From assembly GCA_021775655.1 (NCBI GenBank), contig JAJFHK010000394.1, positions 1 to 6,838 of the forward strand: 6,838 bases of DNA, written 5' to 3'. Positions 5,499 through 6,838 of the stretch are shown piece after piece. This stretch comes from Filomicrobium sp. (GTDB lineage: Bacteria > Pseudomonadota > Alphaproteobacteria > Rhizobiales > Hyphomicrobiaceae). Position numbers and translations under genes: made by a program. Each line of letters begins with the position of its first letter. Position 1 is the stretch's first letter. The notes beneath the pieces are model-generated. The model was given only the letters and a program-made list of their open reading frames with translations. It was not told the DNA's origin and ran no database searches.

Positions 5499-6838
5499 TC
5501 AGGCTGCAACGGCGAGATTGCGCAGCACGTTGTTCAAAATTCCGCCGTTGCGCACATACTCGATCTCGTCGAGCGTATCGATCCGGCAGATCAGTGGAAT
5601 TTCGCCTTTGCGACCGTCCGCAAAGGTCACTTCCGCCACCGTTTCCTGCCGCGGCTTGATGCCCGCCAGCCCGCGGATTGTTATTTGTTCGGTTCCTGTG
5701 AGCCCAGCCGATTCCGCGCTTATTCCTTCCGCGAAGACGAATGGTACGACGCCCATACCAACAAGATTGGAACGGTGAATGCGTTCGTAGGACTGTGCGA
5801 TCACGGCGCGAACACCAAGCAGCTTCGTTCCCTTCGCAGCCCAATCGCGCGATGAACCGTTGCCGTATTCTACGCCGGCTATGACGACCAGAGGAACGTC
5901 GTCCGCCTGATAACGCATTGCGGCGTCGTAAATCGACATCTCCTCGCCAGACGGCTGGTGGATCGTATAGCCTCCTTCTTTGACGTTCCCGCTCGTATCC
6001 CGAACCATCTGGTTCTTGATGCGGATATTGCCGAACGTGCCACGCATCATGACTTCGTGATTGCCGCGCCGCGTTCCGTACTGATTGAAGTCGGCGGGCC
6101 GGATTTGATGCTCCAAAAGGTATTCACCCGCAGGGCTTTCCTTCTTGATGGAGCCTGCCGGCGAGATGTGGTCGGTCGTGATTTTGTCGCCGAACACGGC
6201 AAGAATTCGTGCGTCGACGATGTCTTCGACGGGCTTCGGCGTCATATCCATTCCGGCGAAGTACGGCGGGTTTTGCACATACGTGCTGTCGTTGTCCCAC
6301 CCATAGGTCAGGCCAGTTGACGTCTTAATGCCCTGCCAGTGTTCGTCGCCCTTGAAGACATCCGAATATTTCTCTTCGAACATTGCCCGGGTGACGTTTT
6401 TCACGATGAAATCCTGGATCTCATGCGTCGAAGGCCAGATGTCCTTGAGGTAGACGGGATTGCCGTCAGTGCCTGTGCCAAGTGGCTCGCTCGTGAGATC
6501 TTTCTGCACGGTGCCCGCCAATGCATAGGCGACGACGAGCGGCGGTGAAGCAAGATAGTTGGCCTGCACATCGGGACTGACGCGCCCCTCGAAGTTTCGG
6601 TTCCCGGACAGAACTGCTGCTGCAACGATGCCGTTTTCGTTGATCGCTTTTGAGATCGGCGGGAGCAGCGGGCCGGAGTTTCCGATGCAGGTCGTGCAGC
6701 CGAATCCGACGAGGTTGAAACCGAGCTTGTCGAGGAAGGGTTGTAGCCCAGCCTTGTCAAGGTATGCGGCAACAACCTGACTCCCAGGCGCCAGCGAAGT
6801 TTTCACCCAGGGCTTGACCGACAGCCCCTTCTCAACGG
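5499..6838 (-). CDS. acnA: Aconitate hydratase A, C-terminal half (5' end outside window)
   Basis: Cytoplasmic [4Fe-4S] enzyme that interconverts citrate and isocitrate in the TCA cycle. About 445 codons lie in the window; the AcnA family has about 890-905 residues, so this is the C-terminal half, and the frame stays open to the right edge. Reading starts with VKPWVKTSLAPGSQVV (6818-6771), then the cluster-binding CTTC of FGCTTCIGNSGPL (codons 6689-6687 and 6698-6696 encode the two cysteines). The third cluster cysteine lies upstream, outside the window. The linker and swivel domain follow, with DKITTDHISPAGSIKKESP, FNQYGTRRGNHEVMMRGTFG and YGNGSSRDWAAKGTKLLGVR, the last holding the conserved catalytic Ser and substrate-binding Arg. 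RIHRSNLVGMGVVPF is also typical. The layout is that of AcnA/IRP-type aconitase rather than AcnB. GTG at 6806 is in frame but is an internal valine, not the start. A strong terminator follows. No frameshift or missing residue is seen in the part present. Confidence 0.96.
   Translation of the reverse strand, partial: VEKGLSVKPWVKTSLAPGSQVVAAYLDKAGLQPFLDKLGFNLVGFGCTTCIGNSGPLLPPISKAINENGIVAAAVLSGNRNFEGRVSPDVQANYLASPPLVVAYALAGTVQKDLTSEPLGTGTDGNPVYLKDIWPSTHEIQDFIVKNVTRAMFEEKYSDVFKGDEHWQGIKTSTGLTYGWDNDSTYVQNPPYFAGMDMTPKPVEDIVDARILAVFGDKITTDHISPAGSIKKESPAGEYLLEHQIRPADFNQYGTRRGNHEVMMRGTFGNIRIKNQMVRDTSGNVKEGGYTIHQPSGEEMSIYDAAMRYQADDVPLVVIAGVEYGNGSSRDWAAKGTKLLGVRAVIAQSYERIHRSNLVGMGVVPFVFAEGISAESAGLTGTEQITIRGLAGIKPRQETVAEVTFADGRKGEIPLICRIDTLDEIEYVRNGGILNNVLRNLAVAA

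Noticed and set aside
5481..5855. Plus-strand frames of 121-124 codons opposite the end of acnA
   Set aside because: They are antisense to conserved aconitase coding sequence, start across the acnA stop region and carry no domain signal.
1..6838. Search for a defence island, phage, insertion sequence, CRISPR or tRNA-linked integration
   Set aside because: No repeats with spacers, transposase or integrase motifs, tRNA-like cloverleaf or target-site duplications were seen; gene content is ordinary metabolic and membrane/periplasmic functions.

Overview
This window looks like ordinary chromosome of an alphaproteobacterium, probably of the Hyphomicrobiales (rhizobial/Hyphomicrobium-like) type. 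That is an inference from moderately high GC, the rhizobial-style family variants (DUF1223, DUF1232/YkvA, AcnA-type aconitase) and the acnA-DUF1223 arrangement, which I recall as common in that order. No rRNA, tRNA, transposase, integrase, CRISPR array, toxin-antitoxin pair or phage gene was seen, and nothing suggests a mobile element.

Layout, left to right. (1) Positions 1-1731, plus strand: the C-terminal ~85% of agmatine deiminase (aguA, cut by the left edge) overlaps by 4 bp with N-carbamoylputrescine amidase (aguB). Together they convert agmatine to putrescine. (2) 1732-1968: AT-rich intergenic leader with weak hairpins. (3) 1969-2460, plus: a stand-alone GyrI-like small-molecule-binding domain protein. 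(4) 2477-2507: a hairpin between convergent genes. (5) 2524-2805, minus: a 93-residue exported small protein with an internal duplication, each copy carrying one cysteine. (6) 2806-3200: divergent intergenic region. (7) 3201-3581, plus: a YkvA/DUF1232 membrane protein. (8) 3733-4515, plus: a crotonase-fold protein of the enoyl-CoA hydratase/isomerase superfamily that lacks both hydratase glutamates. (9) 4533-5294, minus: an exported DUF1223 thioredoxin-like protein with a CxxC motif, 17 bp from the stop of the crotonase gene. (10) 5431-5466: a strong intrinsic terminator on the minus strand. (11) 5499 to the right edge, minus: the C-terminal half of aconitase A (acnA).

The only gene pair with a clear shared job is aguA-aguB. 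The other genes look like single-gene or short units with separate functions. Several gene starts were set by translation signals and homology rather than by the longest reading frame: aguB at 883, the small exported protein at 2805, the YkvA protein at 3201, the crotonase at 3733 and DUF1223 at 5294. Both edge genes run out of the window.

I do not see a convincing new multi-gene system here. The most unusual items are the crotonase-family protein without its catalytic glutamates and the duplicated two-cysteine exported small protein.
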